Shown: in pieces, positions 1 to 6,187 of the stretch
Numbering within the stretch: position 1 is the first letter of the stretch
How the letters are laid out: every line of letters begins with the position of its first letter
From: Gammaproteobacteria bacterium
GTDB taxonomy: Bacteria > Pseudomonadota > Gammaproteobacteria > Enterobacterales > Alteromonadaceae
Assembly (NCBI GenBank): GCA_018826295.1
Contig: JAHJZX010000044.1
Location: 1-50,553 of the forward strand
DNA: 50,553 bases
Direction of reading: 5' to 3'
Notes under the pieces: model-generated
The model's input: the letters and a program-made list of their open reading frames with translations, nothing else
What the model was told of the DNA's origin: nothing
Databases searched by the model: none
Position numbers and translations under genes: made by a program

Positions 1-139
1 CACGTTAAAACCAATCAGGCTCGCCCGACGAAAGCCTGCCATTCGGCGCTCATAGGGTTAACTAAATGAATGTGCTAAGCATGTAGTACCGACGATGTAG
101 GTTTTTCGGACGCGGGTTCAACTCCCGCCAGCTCCACCA
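1..139 (+). ncRNA. ssrA: tmRNA, 3' part
   Basis: This is the 3' part of transfer-messenger RNA, which rescues stalled ribosomes with SmpB; the tag-encoding part and the 5' end lie before the window. The end shows the tRNA-like half: a T arm with stem GCGGG, loop TTCAACT and stem CCCGC (about 112-128), followed by the acceptor strand and an encoded CCA at 137-139. The upstream GC-rich segments fit the pseudoknots that precede the tRNA-like end. A tyrosine integrase gene begins 233 bp downstream, and ssrA 3' ends are classic integration targets. The alternative, an ordinary tRNA, is unlikely because no anticodon arm of normal spacing precedes the T arm. Confidence 0.9.
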
Positions 140-142
140 AAT
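116..142 (+). other. attL: island attachment site in the ssrA 3' end
   Basis: The last bases of ssrA, from GTTCAA in the T loop to CCACCAAAT just past the CCA end, are partly repeated at 6157-6182. The shared blocks are GTTCAA, CGCCAGC and CCACCAAAT, with four mismatches and one gap between them. With the integrase next door this marks the left boundary of the island. The exact crossover point cannot be read from the sequence. Confidence 0.65.
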
Positions 143-173
143 GACGGACTAAGCCAGTCCATAACCGGCCACT

Positions 174-199
174 AACCCAGCGTAACTGCTGGGTTTTTT
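174..199 (+). terminator. Rho-independent terminator serving ssrA
   Basis: A perfect 8-bp stem AACCCAGC/GCTGGGTT with a 6-nt loop is followed by a run of T. It lies 34 bp after the tmRNA CCA end but inside the island, so it appears to be a terminator brought by the element to replace the displaced native one at 6188-6217. Confidence 0.8.
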
Positions 200-239
200 A
201 TTGCCATCAATTCTATATTGGTCTAATGTTGTCCAGCGG

Positions 240-315
240 ATACCCCGTAATTTTCAGGGTATTTGCTGGGGTATACGGACTAACTTCCCAAGTGATACCC
301 CCGAACCGATACCCC
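240..315. repeat. Four GGGGTAT/ATACCCC motifs at the left island end
   Basis: ATACCCC occurs at 240-246, 295-301 and 309-315, and its complement GGGGTAT at 268-274. They lie between attL and the integrase start. The same heptamer flanks the alpA promoter region (2998-3033) and occurs near attR (6097-6103). This is the arrangement expected of arm-type integrase or excisionase binding sites; the binding protein is inferred. Apart from these motifs and the terminator, 140-372 holds nothing gene-like. Confidence 0.6.
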
Positions 316-372
316 AGGCAGCTAAAAGCTATTAGCAGTCTGACATAGCGCCAGCACACCGGAGATTACAAC

Positions 373-1596
373 ATGCCGTTATCAGCAACGCAGGTTGAGA
401 AAGCCAAGCCACTAGATAAGGACTACAAACTATCTGACGGTAACGGCCTTTATCTGCTGGTTAAAACCAGCGGTTCAAGGTACTGGCGTTTTAAATACCG
501 CTTTACCGGTAAGGAACGCCTGCTGGCCATCGGCGTTTATCCAGACGTAAGTTTGAAAGATGCCCGACTTGCCCGCGATGAAGCACGCCGACTGCTGGCG
601 CAAGGTGTTGACCCCAGCGCAGAGAAGCAGGCCCGCAAGCTGGCCAGCAACCAAGCTGCAGCCAATAGCTTTGAAGTGATCGCCCGTGAATGGCTGGCCG
701 TGAAAATGTACGATAAGAGCGAGAGCCACCGCGACCGCACCAGTGCAGCACTGGAAAAAGACTTATTTCCCTATATCGGACGCAAACCAATTGCTGAACT
801 AACCCCGCTTGATCTACTGGCCACCTTAAGGCGCATAGAGAAGCGTGGCGCTATCGAGACTGCACACAGAGCTAAACAAACCGCCGGGCAGATTATCCGC
901 TATGCCATTGCAACAGGCCGTGCCGAGCGTGACATTAGCGCAGATCTAAAGGGCGCATTAAAGAACCCGGTAACAAAGCATTTTCCGGCCATCACTGAGC
1001 CGGCAGAAGTGGGCCGGCTGTTACTGGCAATTGATAACTACACCGGCACCAATATTGTCAAAGCAGCGCTGCGGCTTTCACCTTTACTATTTTGCCGCCC
1101 GGGTGAATTGCGCCACCTTGAATGGTCAGAAATCAACATGGCAGAGGCCCGGATCGAGATAGCAGCGGAAAAGATGAAAATGCGCGAGGCGCACATTATC
1201 CCGCTGAGTAAACAAGCACAGGCAGTGCTTGAAGAACTGCACCCGCTTACCGGCCACTTAAAGTATGTTTTCCCATCTCCCAGGGGACAAAGCCGCCCAC
1301 TGTCCGAAAACGGCGTAAGAACCGCGCTGCGGGCGCTGGGTTATGACAACGACACCTTAACACCGCACGGCTTTAGAGCAATGGCCAGGACGTTACTGGA
1401 TGAAGTGTTAGGCTATCGCATTGAATGGATAGAGCAGCAGCTGGCGCACGCTGTGAAAGACGCCAACGGCAGAGCCTACAACAGAACCAAACACCTACCC
1501 CAGCGAACTGACATGATGCAGCGCTGGGCTGATTACTTGGACACGCTGCGCTTAAGCGCCAGCAGTACAAACGTAATACCGGCTAAGTTCGGCTAA
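373..1596 (+). CDS. int: P4-type tyrosine recombinase/integrase
   Basis: A site-specific integrase of 407 aa, the usual size for the P4/prophage family. The N-terminal DUF4102-type arm-binding domain (about 1-90) includes the typical stretch SDGNGLYLLVKTSGSRYWRF; a core-binding SAM-like domain follows (about 100-190), then the catalytic domain. Catalytic residues seen: Arg in CRPGELRHLEW (about 242), the HGFR box (about 331-334), a His in LAHAVKD and the Tyr nucleophile in RAYNRTKHL (about 368). The ATG is preceded by GGAG. It sits 233 bp from the ssrA end, as is typical for integrases that target tmRNA or tRNA genes, and reads away from attL into the island. It should integrate and excise the 140-6182 element with help from the AlpA-type protein at 3037. 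Confidence 0.95.
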   Translation: MPLSATQVEKAKPLDKDYKLSDGNGLYLLVKTSGSRYWRFKYRFTGKERLLAIGVYPDVSLKDARLARDEARRLLAQGVDPSAEKQARKLASNQAAANSFEVIAREWLAVKMYDKSESHRDRTSAALEKDLFPYIGRKPIAELTPLDLLATLRRIEKRGAIETAHRAKQTAGQIIRYAIATGRAERDISADLKGALKNPVTKHFPAITEPAEVGRLLLAIDNYTGTNIVKAALRLSPLLFCRPGELRHLEWSEINMAEARIEIAAEKMKMREAHIIPLSKQAQAVLEELHPLTGHLKYVFPSPRGQSRPLSENGVRTALRALGYDNDTLTPHGFRAMARTLLDEVLGYRIEWIEQQLAHAVKDANGRAYNRTKHLPQRTDMMQRWADYLDTLRLSASSTNVIPAKFG

Positions 1597-1614
1597 CTCA
1601 CAAAGGTTATAGCG

Positions 1615-1842
1615 ATGCAAACCATTGATAGCAAAGTCAGCAATGTATCCGTTGTGGCATTTAATCCGGCAGTGAAACACCGCAGGGAAAAGCAGGCGTT
1701 ACAGTTAATAGTTCAATACAAGGAAATTAGGGAAATGGCGGACAATATGGCAAAGGTTAACGTGCTGCAACAATGGCAGCAACGCGCCTTGGCACTGGCC
1801 GCAGAATTAAGCGACCAACAACAATCGAAGCAAGGGGCATAA
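1615..1842 (+). CDS. Small hypothetical island protein
   Basis: A 75-aa protein whose family I do not recognise. It starts 18 bp after the integrase stop and is followed after 1 bp by the next gene, so it is probably cotranscribed with its neighbours. The second half (about 30-70) is rich in Ala, Gln, Leu, Lys and Glu and looks helical, possibly a short coiled coil; there is no signal peptide, membrane segment or cysteine pair. The ATG has only a weak GGTTAT-type ribosome site. Support for its being real is the tight packing on the same strand between clear genes and the absence of a better frame. Confidence 0.55.
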   Translation: MQTIDSKVSNVSVVAFNPAVKHRREKQALQLIVQYKEIREMADNMAKVNVLQQWQQRALALAAELSDQQQSKQGA

Positions 1843-1843
1843 C

Positions 1844-2074
1844 ATGAACACAGCAAAGCTTTCGCCGGTAGAAACAACTAAATCAAACCAGCTGATCGAC
1901 ACGGTTGATAATCTGAACCGCCTTACCGGTCAAGCTAGAGCGGTTGTTACCAGCTTGTGCTCGGACGATAACTTCAAGACGCTGAACGAGACAACGCTGG
2001 CTAACCTGCTTTGGTTACTTGGCGAAAGGCTGGATGATATCGAGACGCAAATTAAACAAATAAAGCTGGGTTAA
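1844..2074 (+). CDS. Small hypothetical island protein
   Basis: A 76-aa protein of unknown function. The ATG at 1844 has a purine-rich GGGG ribosome site inside the end of the preceding gene and the gene is followed after 4 bp by the 285-aa gene, which supports an operon of small cargo genes between int and alpA. The predicted protein is mostly helical, polar and Leu-rich (for example TLANLLWLLGERLDDIE near 45-62), with no signal peptide or transmembrane segment. Small helical proteins of this kind are frequent in integrative elements, but no function can be assigned. Confidence 0.55.
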   Translation: MNTAKLSPVETTKSNQLIDTVDNLNRLTGQARAVVTSLCSDDNFKTLNETTLANLLWLLGERLDDIETQIKQIKLG

Positions 2075-2078
2075 CCCT

Positions 2079-2936
2079 ATGCCGAAAAGCAATTCAGGGC
2101 GACCACTGCCGCCCCTGCTACCGCTCGAGTATTGCACTATAGAACGCGCGGCTAAACTACTCCAATGTGAACCAGACGATCTTATGCACTGGGCTGAGAT
2201 AGCAGCTATTAAACTATGGTTGAAACCAGACAATGAAAACTGCGGGGTTTTGTTCTTACTGGAACATGACTTCAAGCGTTTGCAGAAGCTTACATTAGAG
2301 CAGAACAGTGAAGATATATTCGACACGGTATTGATATGTGTTGGCGCTTCCACTTTTTCACTCAGTACAGAAGATTTAACAGATCAGGATTTTCCAGATT
2401 GTGAACCGCTAACCTTTGAGGTAATCGAGGTTGGCGGGCTATGGGCTGTTGAGTTCTCGGACATTACCCGGCATTCAAATAAAGATGAAGGTTATTTCAC
2501 CCCACATGTGCTTTACAGCGATATGGTAGAAAATAGTTATTTCATTCTCGATCTGGATGCGGATATGAGGTTTAAGCTTAATGAGCTTCTGATTACACGT
2601 AGCGACCTTGAGAAACTCCATTTTGCAATTACTACGGGGGAACCACTCAAAAGCCGGTTTAACGATTCAAATTTAGCCTCAGAGGTCAACGATAGGGAAA
2701 AGCATCGCCACCGCCCTATTGAAAACAACAGCCCTAAAAAGGCTTTGGCCTTATTGTCGCTTAGTGAATGTGTGATACGACAAGCAAATCTGGACAAGGA
2801 GTTAATCAACAGGCCAGATGCTTTGACTACTGCCATTAACAAGGAATTACTTAAACTTGGAATACCTGAAATTGACGGGCCTAAAACGCTATACAGCGCA
2901 TTTCAGGTAGCTATACAGCATCGTAAAAAAATGTAG
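2079..2936 (+). CDS. Hypothetical island protein with N-terminal HTH-like segment
   Basis: A soluble 285-aa protein I cannot place in a named family. Residues about 17-45 (TIERAAKLLQCEPDDLMHWA) look like an adaptor-type helix-turn-helix, a pattern common in proteins of proteobacterial integrative elements. The middle (about 85-170) is acidic and beta-rich; about 195-225 is charged and probably disordered (EKHRHRPIEN); the C-terminal part (about 225-285) is helical. No catalytic motif is visible. It follows the two small genes closely and is followed by a 100-bp gap containing an inverted repeat before alpA, so it likely ends the first transcription unit. It could be a DNA-binding accessory or cargo protein; this is inference. 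Confidence 0.7.
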   Translation: MPKSNSGRPLPPLLPLEYCTIERAAKLLQCEPDDLMHWAEIAAIKLWLKPDNENCGVLFLLEHDFKRLQKLTLEQNSEDIFDTVLICVGASTFSLSTEDLTDQDFPDCEPLTFEVIEVGGLWAVEFSDITRHSNKDEGYFTPHVLYSDMVENSYFILDLDADMRFKLNELLITRSDLEKLHFAITTGEPLKSRFNDSNLASEVNDREKHRHRPIENNSPKKALALLSLSECVIRQANLDKELINRPDALTTAINKELLKLGIPEIDGPKTLYSAFQVAIQHRKKM

Positions 2937-2949
2937 TTTTCGCTTTATC

Positions 2950-3033
2950 CTGTAGTTTTTCTATAACTACAGACGCAGCGCCAGCCATTACACGAACATA
3001 CCCCCTGAGAGCTAAACAAGCCTAAAGGGGTAT
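2950..3033 (+). promoter_or_regulatory. Control region in front of alpA: inverted repeat and paired GGGGTAT sites
   Basis: The segment holds a perfect 8-bp inverted repeat CTGTAGTT/AACTACAG with a 7-nt spacer (2950-2972); another TGTAGTT lies 19 bp before its left arm (2932). Then come ATACCCC at 2998-3004 and GGGGTAT at 3027-3033, just ahead of the alpA ATG at 3037. The inverted repeat could be an operator or a weak terminator. The GGGGTAT pair matches the motif at both island ends, suggesting that one protein acts on the promoter and on the att regions. Confidence 0.5.
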
Positions 3034-3036
3034 AGT

Positions 3037-3249
3037 ATGAATACAGAAACACCAAAACCACGTCTGATCCGCCGGGCAGAAGTAATTGCCCGTGTCGGCC
3101 TATGCAAAGCCAGTATTTATAACCGCATGAACGCCGGAGAGTTCCCCCGCCCTGTTGCTATAGGTGGTGGTCGTGTTGCCTGGCTGGAAAGCGATATAGA
3201 TAGCTGGATTAATGAACGACTGGCCGAAGCTGGCCGGGCTGCAGCATAG
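3037..3249 (+). CDS. alpA: AlpA/Vis family regulator, probable excisionase
   Basis: A 70-aa MerR-like winged helix-turn-helix protein of the AlpA family. The signature is clear: LIRRAEVIARVGLCKASIYN (10-29) is the HTH, followed by the family hallmark FPRPVAIGGGRVAWLESDID (37-56) and WINERLAEAGR. Family members include P4 Vis and E. coli AlpA, which switch on excision of P4-like elements and act as recombination directionality factors. It has its own control region with GGGGTAT motifs that are also present near attL and attR, which is what an excisionase or autoregulator would produce. The ATG overlaps the TATAGTATG segment, so the ribosome site is the AAAGGGG run. It is followed after 8 bp by the next gene. 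Confidence 0.92.
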   Translation: MNTETPKPRLIRRAEVIARVGLCKASIYNRMNAGEFPRPVAIGGGRVAWLESDIDSWINERLAEAGRAAA

Positions 3250-3257
3250 GGGGCGAT

Positions 3258-3722
3258 ATGTCAGAAAAAAATCAGGCCGCCCGGCAAGGCAGCCCAATAG
3301 ACACTCAATATAACGGTTCAGAGTTTACACAAATTGGCGCAAGGACAGCAACAACAAAGCCCGCCAGTCAGATAGAACGGGTTTTGCTGGCGCTGTTATA
3401 CAACGGTAGCATTAATTGCCAGGAAGCTGAGCACCAGCCGATTAGGGCGCGTCATCTGAACAGCGTGATCAGTGAACTGGCAAACAGGCACCAACTTGAA
3501 GTAGGCCGGCAGCGCGAACAAGTTAAAGGTTATCAGGGCACAGCTTGCCATCTAACCCGGTATAGTTTGCCTACAGCTCAAACAGACAGAGCGCAGGCGA
3601 TGGTTAACCAGTTGCGAGCAAGGCGCAACGCGCCCCCGATAAACTGGAGGCAGTTAACCAGTCATACCCTTAATCAGTATTTGCAATCAGCAGAGAGTTG
3701 CCGGCAAAGCATAAGGGGCTAA
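3258..3722 (+). CDS. Winged-helix (HTH_39-like) island protein
   Basis: A 154-aa protein. Residues about 35-105 match the pattern of winged helix domains seen in prophage and satellite genes: a first helix ERVLLALLYNGSI, a second segment IRARHLNSVISELANRH (recognition-like helix) and a short beta wing around LEVGRQREQVKGYQGTACHL followed by RYSL. The N-terminal 35 residues are polar and Thr/Gln-rich, probably disordered, and the C-terminal 40 are basic. Such proteins usually sit between alpA and replication genes in P4-like elements and probably bind DNA. It lies 8 bp after alpA and 3 bp before the next gene, so all three are likely translated from one mRNA. Confidence 0.65.
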   Translation: MSEKNQAARQGSPIDTQYNGSEFTQIGARTATTKPASQIERVLLALLYNGSINCQEAEHQPIRARHLNSVISELANRHQLEVGRQREQVKGYQGTACHLTRYSLPTAQTDRAQAMVNQLRARRNAPPINWRQLTSHTLNQYLQSAESCRQSIRG

Positions 3723-3725
3723 CGC

Positions 3726-4523
3726 ATGGTTCAAGACAACCAGGCATTACCCACACGGTTAGAGGTAGACACTAACTTGGTGCAGGCCCATGGTGTACTG
3801 ACGGCGCTAATGGCTGCTGATTTGTATTGGTGGCTTGTCACACTGGATAAGCCTTGCCGCTGGGTGCCATACCAGCGCTGGGCGCTAATGTTTTGCGTGT
3901 CGACTGATACCATTAAGCGCCAGCAATCGAAGTTAGCCGGCTTATTTGTTGTTGAGAGAACCCGGCGAAAAAACGCTGCTGGCCGCGCCGTACTCGGGGC
4001 CAATTGCTACAGTTTGCATCAGTGGAGGAAAGATCAAATGAAGCGCAACCGAAAAGCGCAAACAACCGGCAGTAATGACGCTGGCGCAACAGCGGATTTA
4101 GTTGTATTCCCGCTGGAGTATATTCAGCTGGCTATCAAGTATGGCAACAACAGCAGCCCAGCTGGGTTCGCTTGGTTCCTATACAGAGTAAGCCGCTTAC
4201 TTTTCCTTAACCGGCACCGCAAAAGCGCCAGCGCTGTTACCACCTTTAAAAGCATGGATTGGTTAGCACACTATTGCCAGCTACCAAAACGAACGCTTGA
4301 GCGCTACACCGAGCAAGCCAGGCGTACCGGCGCTGTTGTAATAGTGGGCAATCATATAGCAGCACCAGGTGTTGCAGAGGCGGAGCTACTGGCCCCCTTG
4401 TTGAGGATAGAGCAGGAGCGCGAAACCGCCCTGTTCAACTTGCTGGCCGATGACAGCACAGCTAAACCCTATCTGCAGGATTGGGCAGACGATATGCTTT
4501 ATCAATTAAAGCGGAGCAGCTGA
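3726..4523 (+). CDS. Protein with two HTH-like segments, candidate replication initiator
   Basis: A 265-aa soluble protein with two HTH-like segments: one near 50-85 (VSTDTIKRQQSKLAGLFVVE, a typical recognition helix plus wing) and one near 175-215 (LPKRTLERYTEQARRTGAVV, again helix-helix then beta). Two winged helices in tandem is the architecture of Rep proteins of iteron plasmids and of some phage replication proteins. The gene is followed at once by about 750 bp of non-coding DNA holding ordered 22-bp, 23-bp and 16-bp repeats, as expected if the product binds an origin there. I see no primase, helicase or Walker motif. The Rep role is inference from architecture and position; a transcription regulator is the alternative. 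Confidence 0.55.
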   Translation: MVQDNQALPTRLEVDTNLVQAHGVLTALMAADLYWWLVTLDKPCRWVPYQRWALMFCVSTDTIKRQQSKLAGLFVVERTRRKNAAGRAVLGANCYSLHQWRKDQMKRNRKAQTTGSNDAGATADLVVFPLEYIQLAIKYGNNSSPAGFAWFLYRVSRLLFLNRHRKSASAVTTFKSMDWLAHYCQLPKRTLERYTEQARRTGAVVIVGNHIAAPGVAEAELLAPLLRIEQERETALFNLLADDSTAKPYLQDWADDMLYQLKRSS

Positions 4524-4652
4524 ACTGTTTACAGTGTGGGCACTGTGCAGGCATTACACGGCAAACGTCCGCCACGAAAGCCAGCAGCAGCGCTGGTTAC
4601 AGAGTTGTCGGGAGTTTTACAAGACGGAAACCGCCAAGCATTGATGAAGTGC

Positions 4653-4702
4653 CGGAACAGCAGTTCCGTACAAACGGAACAACGGTTCCGGAAAGGCGGA
4701 AC
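4653..4702. repeat. 22-bp array 1: CGGAAC-N4-GTTCCG palindromes
   Basis: CGGAAC starts at 4653, 4675 and 4697, and GTTCCG at 4663 and 4685. The half sites therefore alternate with steps of 10 and 12 bp and the whole has an exact 22-bp period. Each unit is the palindrome CGGAAC-N4-GTTCCG. The same palindrome begins the array at 5115. Confidence 0.85.
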
Positions 4703-4783
4703 AGATGCCGCCAACCAGCGCTCCCGGCGCACTCTGGTAATATCACGACTAATCAAGAGCGCTCAGGATTAATACACGACCCA

Positions 4784-4852
4784 TCCGCCAATCTGCCCTC
4801 TACAGCTCCGCCAATCTACCCTCTACAAGTCCGCCAAATTGCCCCCACATAA
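4784..4852. repeat. Three 23-bp direct repeats
   Basis: Units starting TCCGCCAA begin at 4784, 4807 and 4830, exactly 23 bp apart. The first two differ at few positions (core TCCGCCAATCTGCCCTCTAC versus TCCGCCAATCTACCCTCTAC); the third is more diverged (TCCGCCAAATTGCCCCCACA). Pyrimidine-rich on the + strand and directly joined to the AT-rich 16-bp array. Confidence 0.85.
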
Positions 4853-4897
4853 GATCTTCTATTAATAAGATCCTCTATTACTAAGATAGTGTCACTT
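4850..4897. repeat. AT-rich 16-bp direct repeats, possible unwinding element
   Basis: TAAGAT begins at 4850, 4866 and 4882, an exact 16-bp period. The first two units (TAAGATCTTCTATTAA and TAAGATCCTCTATTAC) match almost throughout; the third keeps only the first 6 bases. An AT-rich tandem block beside iterons is typical of DNA unwinding elements in replication origins. Confidence 0.75.
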
Positions 4898-5114
4898 TCT
4901 ACGAAAGGTGACGCCACTAATGGCATGATCATCACTGGTCAACCAGTACAAGGCAGGGGGGACCCTACCTGTACATTCTGCACCAAGGGGGCGCGGAAGT
5001 GCGCGGAAAATAAGTATTTTTTGGGTTTCTATGGTGATCCACCACAGGTGTACCAAAGCCCATACCCAATAACGCTTCTGAGCTGATCAAGCTGTACATA
5101 CTCCGGCAATTCGC

Positions 5115-5178
5115 GGAACAAATGTTCCAGCAAGACGGTACAAATGCACCATAAAGCCGGTGCAAATGCTCCGTTATT
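5115..5178. repeat. 22-bp array 2: GGnnCAAATGnnCC palindromes
   Basis: GGAACAAATGTTCC (5115-5128), GGTACAAATGCACC (5137-5150) and GGTGCAAATGCTCC (5159-5172) begin exactly 22 bp apart. The first, with its flanking C, is CGGAAC-AAAT-GTTCC, the same palindrome as array 1. The later two keep the CAAATG core and outer GG/CC. A single protein probably reads both arrays on one face of the helix. Confidence 0.85.
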
Positions 5179-5278
5179 TCCGCTTGTGATTGCTCAACAC
5201 CTAAGGACTGTTTTTAAACTGGAGCGGTACGGGTAATATCGAGGGCTTAACGGTTAAACAACGGTGAGGGAATGACAT

Positions 5279-5506
5279 ATGCAACGGTCAGTATTACACG
5301 GTGGCTTTATATTGCGTTGCGTAAGAAAACACAGAGGACTGACGCAAGATGAGTTGTCACAACTTATTGGCATAAGTGGCCGGACGTATGGCAGATGGGA
5401 AACCAAAGAGACAGAACCTGAATTTAGTATGGTCTGCAGTATCTGCTCTGATATTCTAAGGCTATCAATATTCGAGGCCTGGCAAATAGCGGAAGCAAGC
5501 TTGTGA
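5279..5506 (+). CDS. XRE family (Cro/CI-like) transcription regulator
   Basis: A 75-aa protein consisting almost only of a lambda-repressor-like HTH. Residues about 8-45 show the XRE pattern LRCVRKHRGLTQDELSQLIG followed by ISGRTYGRWETKETEPEF, with helix 2 (TQDELSQLIG) and recognition helix 3 (SGRTYGRWE). The ATG at 5279 has GAGGG about 9 bp upstream. It overlaps the next gene by 4 bp (GTGA), so the two are translationally coupled. In a mobile element such a protein normally controls the lytic or replicative genes. It lies directly downstream of the repeat region, so repeats such as those at 5115-5172 could be its operator as well as iterons. Confidence 0.85.
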   Translation: MQRSVLHGGFILRCVRKHRGLTQDELSQLIGISGRTYGRWETKETEPEFSMVCSICSDILRLSIFEAWQIAEASL

Positions 5507-5841
5507 ACATCAAAGATGTAAGACGATTGCTAAAGGATTGGGGCAAATACTGGGCAGCAATGGAGCGGCCAGTTGGCTTTCACGGAACCTCTATCACAGC
5601 CAAAGTTATTGAGCAGGCCAAGACCGGCATTTTTGCCAGCACAGATAAAAACGCTACCCGATATAACAGCGCCAGCATCAGGCCGCCGGCATGGGTTGGG
5701 CAGATAGATCAGATAACAGAAGCATTGCCCCAGGCGCAACGCCGGGCGCTGAATATGCGCTATATCAAAAATACAACTTTAACCAATACTGAAAAGCTGG
5801 CGCTCATAAACGCAGAGCTTGAACTAGTAGCCTCTTTGTAA
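5503..5841 (+). CDS. Phage antiterminator Q-like protein
   Basis: A 112-aa protein with a GTG start that overlaps the XRE stop by 4 bp; GGAAG lies about 9 bp upstream. The N-terminus (MNIKDVRRLLKDWGKYW) resembles the start of the phage antitermination protein Q family (Phage_antitermQ), where a lLxxWGxW pattern is usual. The C-terminal part (about 68-105) has helices around IDQITEALPQAQRRALNMRY that look like a sigma-70 region 4 type fold, also seen in phage late regulators. It is the last gene before attR. If correct it would switch on late transcription, either of the element or of a helper phage. Similarity is judged by eye only; it might be just a small HTH protein. Confidence 0.5.
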   Translation: MNIKDVRRLLKDWGKYWAAMERPVGFHGTSITAKVIEQAKTGIFASTDKNATRYNSASIRPPAWVGQIDQITEALPQAQRRALNMRYIKNTTLTNTEKLALINAELELVASL

Positions 5842-5988
5842 CACAAGGCAGCGCAACCGGTTTATGAAGCAGACGGCACTGTGCCAGGTAGGGGGATCTG
5901 AATCTCTATTGCCTTCACTTGCCCTACACCGCCCCTTCAAGCAGTTTTCTATAGCCGCGAAAAATGAAATTAAATACAACCAGAGATA

Positions 5989-6024
5989 GCCGCGAACGCG
6001 GCCACAATAAGTCGCGAACGCGAC
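5989..6024. repeat. Two 14-bp palindromes 22 bp apart
   Basis: GCCGCGAACGCGGC (5989-6002) and GTCGCGAACGCGAC (6011-6024) are palindromes with a central AA, starting 22 bp apart, and share the core CGCGAACGCG. A partial copy GCCGCGAA lies at 5954-5961. They lie between the last island gene and attR in the non-coding stretch 5842-6156. Likely protein-binding sites (partition, excision or integration). Confidence 0.7.
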
Positions 6025-6084
6025 CAGACAGCGCCAGCAGGCACCAAATGAAAAATATTTTTTCAGGGTAACGAATGGCAATTA

Positions 6085-6104
6085 GGGGTACTTTTAGGGG
6101 TATC
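6085..6104. repeat. GGGGTA motifs at the right island end
   Basis: GGGGTAC at 6085-6091 and GGGGTATC at 6097-6104 lie 12 bp apart and about 55-75 bp inside attR. They repeat the motif found near attL and in front of alpA, as expected for arm sites of the integrase or excisionase. Confidence 0.55.
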
Positions 6105-6156
6105 TTAAAAACAGCCAAAACCAAAAAACACTATATATCATAGCCATATAGCTCTA

Positions 6157-6182
6157 GTTCAATAGACGCCAGCCCACCAAAT
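6157..6182 (+). other. Probable attR (degenerate ssrA 3' end copy)
   Basis: GTTCAA, CGCCAGC and CCACCAAAT reproduce, in order and nearly the same spacing, the ssrA end at 116-142. Four bases between the first two blocks differ and one base is missing in the acceptor part. A perfect terminator follows at 6188, as it would after the original ssrA end. The divergence lowers certainty, but no better copy is seen in the next kilobase. Confidence 0.55.
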
Positions 6183-6187
6183 AGCAC

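Larger units (their letters stand above)
4524..5278. other. Non-coding repeat-rich region, probable replication origin
   Basis: No open frame here has a convincing start, ribosome site or protein-like composition. Instead the region holds, in order: a palindrome ACTGTTTACAGT (4524-4535), an array of CGGAAC/GTTCCG half sites with a 22-bp period (4653-4702), three 23-bp direct repeats (4784-4852), three AT-rich 16-bp direct repeats (4850-4897), an imperfect hairpin around 4891-4913, and three 22-bp repeats (5115-5178). Iterons beside an AT-rich tandem block and next to a two-HTH gene are the layout of an iteron-type origin. Alternatives are a satellite packaging or copy-control region. Confidence 0.55.

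Noticed and set aside
4524..4535. LexA box (ACTGTTTACAGT)
   Set aside because: The half sites CTGT and ACAG are only 2 bp apart; a gammaproteobacterial LexA site needs 8.
4481..4852. Open frames over the repeat region (also 4536-4772 and 4889-5086)
   Set aside because: They run through tandem repeats, lack convincing ribosome sites, have low-complexity or odd composition, and overlap each other or the end of the two-HTH gene.
4784..5178. CRISPR-like array
   Set aside because: Repeats are direct tandem units of 16-23 bp with almost no spacer between them, units are few, and no cas gene is present.
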